Assembly (NCBI RefSeq): GCF_008386465.1
Contig: NZ_VUOD01000014.1
Location: forward strand, 1-41,087
Direction: 5' to 3'
Source of the DNA: Arenimonas fontis
GTDB lineage: Bacteria > Pseudomonadota > Gammaproteobacteria > Xanthomonadales > Xanthomonadaceae
Length of the DNA stretch: 41,087 nt
The translations under genes were made by a program, and so were the position numbers. This document shows positions 38,120-41,087 of this stretch, in pieces; the first letter of the stretch is position 1; every line of letters starts with the position of its first letter. The notes below the pieces were generated by a model that ran no database searches, was not told the DNA's origin, and saw nothing but the letters and a program-made list of their open reading frames with translations.

Positions 38120-39265
38120 TCAGGCTCCGCGCAGGCGCGCGGCCACCGGCGCCACCTGGGCTTGCCGGCCCAGGGCCCGACCCACGCGCTCCAGCGCTGC
38201 CGCCAGTTCCTGCGGATCGTCGGCGCGCAGCGTGGCATGACCGACCTTGCGGCCGGCCCGCGGGGACTTGCCGTAGTCGTGCCAGTGTCCGCCGGGCTCG
38301 GCCAGCACCGGCGCTGCCGGTGGCAACTCGCCGATCCAGTTGAGCATGCAGCTGTGACCTAGCGGCCGCACCTCGCCCAGGGGCAGGCCCAGTACCGCGC
38401 GCAGATGGTTCTGGAACTGGGAGGTCTCGGCACCCTCGATGGTCCAGTGCCCGGAGTTGTGCACGCGTGGCGCCATCTCGTTGGCCAGCAGCACGCCGTC
38501 ACGCAGGAACAGCTCCAGGGCGAAAACGCCGACATAGTCCAGGGCCGCGGCCACCTTGCCCGCCGCCTCCAGGGCCTGGCGCTGCAGGCCGGGCTCGGCG
38601 CTTGCCGGCGCCAGGCTGGCCGAGAGAATGCCGTCCACATGCCAGTTCTCGGTCAGCGGCCAGGCGCGCAATTCACCCTCCCGACTGCGCACCGCCACCA
38701 CCGACAGTTCGCGCTGGAAGGCCACGAAACCCTCGAGGATCAGGCCGACCGTACCGGCCTGCGCGCCCAGCGCCGCCCAGGCCGCGTCGGCGTCCGCGGG
38801 CCCGCGCAGGCGGAACTGGCCCTTGCCGTCGTAGCCCAGGCGACGGGTCTTGAGGATGCAGGGTGTGCCGATGGCGGCCAGGGCCGCGTCCAGCGTTTCG
38901 CGCGAATCCACCGCGGCAAACGGCGGCACCGGAATGCCCAGGTCGCGGAACAGGGTTTTTTCCGCCATCCGGTCCTGGGCCACCGCCAGCGCGCGCGGAC
39001 TGGGGAACACCGGCACCCGCTCCGCCAACCAGCCGGCGCTTTCGGCCGGTACGTTCTCGAAATCGAAGGTGACCACGTCCACGCGCGCGGCGAATTCGGC
39101 CAGGGCGGCCTGGTCGCGGTAGTCCGCCTGCAGCAGGGGGGCGAACTGGGCGGCGCAGGCGTCGGCCACCGAGTCCAGCACCAGGAAGCGCAGGCCCAGC
39201 GGCGCACCGGAAAGCGCCAGCATGCGGGCCAGCTGCCCGCCCCCCAGGATGCCGACGGTGGTCAC
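38120..39265 (-). CDS. purK: N5-carboxyaminoimidazole ribonucleotide synthase PurK
   Basis: The 381-residue ATP-grasp enzyme makes N5-CAIR from AIR, bicarbonate and ATP in purine synthesis. It shows the N-terminal [17 protein letters not shown], the ATP-grasp motifs [15 protein letters not shown] and [20 protein letters not shown], and the substrate-binding [18 protein letters not shown]. It starts with GTG at 39265 overlapping the purE stop (GTGA), so it is coupled to purE. Length is typical. It is convergent with the ABC ATPase gene. Confidence 0.96.
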   Translation of the reverse strand: MTTVGILGGGQLARMLALSGAPLGLRFLVLDSVADACAAQFAPLLQADYRDQAALAEFAARVDVVTFDFENVPAESAGWLAERVPVFPSPRALAVAQDRMAEKTLFRDLGIPVPPFAAVDSRETLDAALAAIGTPCILKTRRLGYDGKGQFRLRGPADADAAWAALGAQAGTVGLILEGFVAFQRELSVVAVRSREGELRAWPLTENWHVDGILSASLAPASAEPGLQRQALEAAGKVAAALDYVGVFALELFLRDGVLLANEMAPRVHNSGHWTIEGAETSQFQNHLRAVLGLPLGEVRPLGHSCMLNWIGELPPAAPVLAEPGGHWHDYGKSPRAGRKVGHATLRADDPQELAAALERVGRALGRQAQVAPVAARLRGA

Positions 39266-39768
39266 GGCTGCCGCGGGTCCGGCTTGTCCAGCACCTCGGC
39301 GGTCTGCCGGGCGCGGAAGTCGTCCAGGGCCCGGCGGATGCCGGCGTGCTCGGCTGCCAGCAGGGCGGCGGCGAACAGGCCGGCGTTGGCGGCGCCGGCC
39401 GCGCCGATGGCAAAGGTGGCCACCGGCACGCCGGCCGGCATCTGCACGATGGAAAGCAGGGAGTCCAGGCCGTTGAGCGCCTTGCTCTGCACCGGCACGC
39501 CCAGCACCGGCAGCGACGTCATGGCCGCCAGCATGCCGGGCAGATGGGCCGCCCCGCCGGCGCCGGCGATGATGGCGCGCAGGCCACGCTCGCGGGCGGT
39601 CCTCGCGTACTGCACCAGCAAATCAGGGGTGCGGTGCGCCGACACCACCCGCACTTCGTGCGGCACGCCGAGCTGGTCCAGCCGGGAAACGGCATGCTGC
39701 ATCGTCTCCCAGTCGGAACGGGAACCCATGACTACCCCGACCAGCGGGGCGGAGGCGGCTTGGTTCAT
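39262..39768 (-). CDS. purE: N5-carboxyaminoimidazole ribonucleotide mutase PurE
   Basis: The 168-residue class I PurE converts N5-CAIR to CAIR. The substrate loop [15 protein letters not shown] and the catalytic His in VVSAHRTPD are conserved, with [18 protein letters not shown] following. ATG 39768 (MNQAAS...) is preferred over a TTG six codons earlier because it fits family length. It is the first gene of the purE-purK operon and divergent from a Trm112-like gene 62 bp away. Confidence 0.96.
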   Translation of the reverse strand: MNQAASAPLVGVVMGSRSDWETMQHAVSRLDQLGVPHEVRVVSAHRTPDLLVQYARTARERGLRAIIAGAGGAAHLPGMLAAMTSLPVLGVPVQSKALNGLDSLLSIVQMPAGVPVATFAIGAAGAANAGLFAAALLAAEHAGIRRALDDFRARQTAEVLDKPDPRQP

Positions 39769-39830
39769 GGCGGTCGCCTGCGGCAAAAGGCTATTCTAGA
39801 CGGCATTCCCGCCCACGGACACCAAGCCCC

Positions 39831-40097
39831 ATGGACCGCAAGCTGCTCGACATCCTCTGCTGCCCGACCAGCCGCCAGCCGCTGGCGCTGCTCAGCGGCG
39901 CCGAGCGCGACGCCATCAATGCCGCCATTGCCGCCGGCGGCATCCGGCGTGCCGATGGCAGCCCCCAGACCGAGCCGCTGGCCGAGGGCCTGATCACCCG
40001 CGACCGCCGCACCGTCTACCGGATCGACGACGGCATCCCGGTGCTGCTGGCCGACGAGGCGCTGGACACGGCCCAGGTGGACGGCTTCCCGCGCTGA
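39831..40097 (+). CDS. Trm112-like protein (YcaR family, long form)
   Basis: The 88-residue protein starts MDRKLLDILCCPTSRQPLAL and contains the YRIDDGIPVLLADEALD core of the Trm112/UPF0434 family. The E. coli relative YcaR is about 60 residues with a Cys-rich zinc site; here only the first Cys pair region is left and an insert of about 25 residues separates the two halves, a form I associate with Xanthomonadales. Trm112 proteins activate methyltransferases in other organisms; the partner in this group is unknown. Its stop overlaps the nadC start (TGATG). Confidence 0.8.
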   Translation: MDRKLLDILCCPTSRQPLALLSGAERDAINAAIAAGGIRRADGSPQTEPLAEGLITRDRRTVYRIDDGIPVLLADEALDTAQVDGFPR

Positions 40098-40963
40098 TGG
40101 CGAGTCGCCCACCTCCCTCGCCACCCCCGGCCGAGACGGTGGCGGCGGATGTCGCCCGTGCCCTGGCCGAGGATCTGGGCCCGGGCGATGCCACCGCCGA
40201 GCTGCTGCCCGACCGACCGGCGATCGCCCATGTCATCGCCAGGGAGCCGGGCGTGATCGCCGGCCGTCCCTGGTTCGACGCCTGCTTCCGTAGCCTCGAC
40301 CCTGGAGTGGAGATCCACTGGCGGGTGGACGAAGGCCAGGCGGTCGGCGCCGGCGCGGTGCTGGTAGAACTGTCGGGACGCGCCCGGGCCCTGGTCAGCG
40401 CCGAGCGGCCGGCGCTGAACTTCCTACAGACCCTCAGCGGCACCGCCACTGCCACCGCCGATTGCGTGGCCCGGGTGGCCGGCAGCCGGACCCGCATCCT
40501 GGACACGCGCAAGACCCTGCCCGGACTGCGCCAGGCACAGAAGTACGCTGTGCGCTGCGGAGGCGGCGCCAACCACCGGATGGGTCTGTACGACGCGGTG
40601 ATGCTCAAGGAAAACCACATCCATGCCGCCGGTTCGATCGCAGCGGCTGCGGCCGCGGCCCGTGCCCGGCACCCGGCACTGCCGCTGATCATCGAAGTGG
40701 AAACGCTGGACGAACTGGACCAGGCCCTGGCCACCGGCTGCGACCGCATCCTCGTGGACGAGTTCTCCGACCGGGATCTGCGCGAAGCCCTGCGCCGGGC
40801 AGCCGGGCGGATTCCACTGGAGGTTTCGGGCGGCGTCACCGCGGAACGCCTGACGGCGCTGGCGGCGATCGGGGTGGACTACGTCTCCATCGGCGCGCTG
40901 ACCAAACATGTCCGCGCCCTGGACCTCTCGCTCCGCTTCGGTCCGCCGCCCTCCGACCCCTGA
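40097..40963 (+). CDS. nadC: Quinolinate phosphoribosyltransferase (nicotinate-nucleotide pyrophosphorylase)
   Basis: The 288-residue enzyme turns quinolinate and PRPP into nicotinate mononucleotide, the last de novo step before NAD assembly. Key segments are ALNFLQTLSGTATATADCV, ILDTRKTLPGLRQAQKYAVR with the catalytic Arg/Lys, GGGANHRMGLYDAVMLKENH, and the phosphate-binding LEVSGGVTAERL and DYVSIGALTKHV. The start overlaps the preceding Trm112-like stop. The stop codon at 40961-40963 is the first TGA of the tandem repeat array that follows. Confidence 0.96.
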   Translation: MASRPPPSPPPAETVAADVARALAEDLGPGDATAELLPDRPAIAHVIAREPGVIAGRPWFDACFRSLDPGVEIHWRVDEGQAVGAGAVLVELSGRARALVSAERPALNFLQTLSGTATATADCVARVAGSRTRILDTRKTLPGLRQAQKYAVRCGGGANHRMGLYDAVMLKENHIHAAGSIAAAAAAARARHPALPLIIEVETLDELDQALATGCDRILVDEFSDRDLREALRRAAGRIPLEVSGGVTAERLTALAAIGVDYVSIGALTKHVRALDLSLRFGPPPSDP

Positions 40964-41087
40964 TCTGACCCTTTGATCTGACCCTTTGATCTGACCCTTT
41001 GATCTGACCCTTTGATCTGACCCTTTGATCTGACCCTTTGATCTGACCCTTTGATCTGACCCTTTGATCTGACCCTTTGATCTGACC
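40961..41087. repeat. 13-bp tandem repeat array, running off the window
   Basis: TGATCTGACCCTT is repeated head to tail nine times plus a partial tenth copy, with no mismatches, beginning exactly on the nadC stop codon and continuing past the window edge. The complementary strand reads GGGTCAGATCA with A-rich spacers. Similar GGGTCAGA motifs flank IS200/RAYT-like elements in proteobacteria. There are no spacers, so it is not a CRISPR array. Confidence 0.92.

Noticed and set aside
40961-41087. CRISPR array
   Set aside because: The 13-bp units are directly adjacent with no spacers, and no cas gene is present.

Overview
The window is uniformly GC-rich bacterial chromosome. It most resembles a gammaproteobacterium of the Xanthomonadales/Lysobacterales. 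Evidence: the thrS-infC-rpmI-rplT-pheS-pheT-ihfA-merR-tRNA-Pro order, a Xanthomonas-like IF3 N-terminus, a long Trm112-like protein lacking most zinc cysteines, an Oar-type TonB-dependent receptor, and a fimT-pilV-pilW-pilX-pilY1-pilE pilin operon. The genus cannot be fixed from sequence reading alone.

Region 1 (1-2090) is a mobile-element graveyard. It holds the edge of an ISL3-family transposase, an IS3-family element whose orfB is cut off at its second catalytic Asp, a possible last-eight-codon remnant of an outer-membrane protein gene, an AlpA-like helix-turn-helix protein and a short IS91-like transposase fragment. Region 2 (2094-8058) has a secreted TonB-C-domain protein, then dabB-dabA, a two-subunit energy-coupled inorganic carbon accumulation system. 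A LysR regulator is divergent from it, with a clean T-N11-A dyad in front of its start codon. Region 3 (8227-10498) encodes a small lipoprotein and a large acyl-CoA dehydrogenase.

Region 4 (10613-18647, mostly minus strand) is a translation supercluster: tRNA-Val, thrS, infC, rpmI, rplT, pheS, pheT, ihfA, a MerR regulator and tRNA-Pro. It carries several RNA-level controls. The clearest is upstream of thrS: a sigma70-like promoter, a seven-codon leader peptide with three consecutive Thr codons, a possible antiterminator strand, and an intrinsic terminator just before the gene. Other candidates are an AUC start for infC, structured RNA between infC and rpmI, and an intrinsic terminator between rplT and pheS.

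Region 5 (18719-28595) has uvrB, a lone FimT-type pseudopilin, tRNA-Asn with its promoter and terminator, and the minor-pilin/PilY1 operon. The PilY1 appears to contain an inserted PPC-like domain. An AlgZ/FimS-like histidine kinase without an adjacent response regulator is divergent from the operon. Region 6 (29793-40963) holds ppnN, the Oar-like receptor, a coupled grxD-SDR-marC operon, sodB coupled to an orphan FbpC-like ABC ATPase, purE-purK, and a Trm112-like gene coupled to nadC. The window ends in a 13-bp tandem repeat array that starts on the nadC stop codon and runs off the edge.
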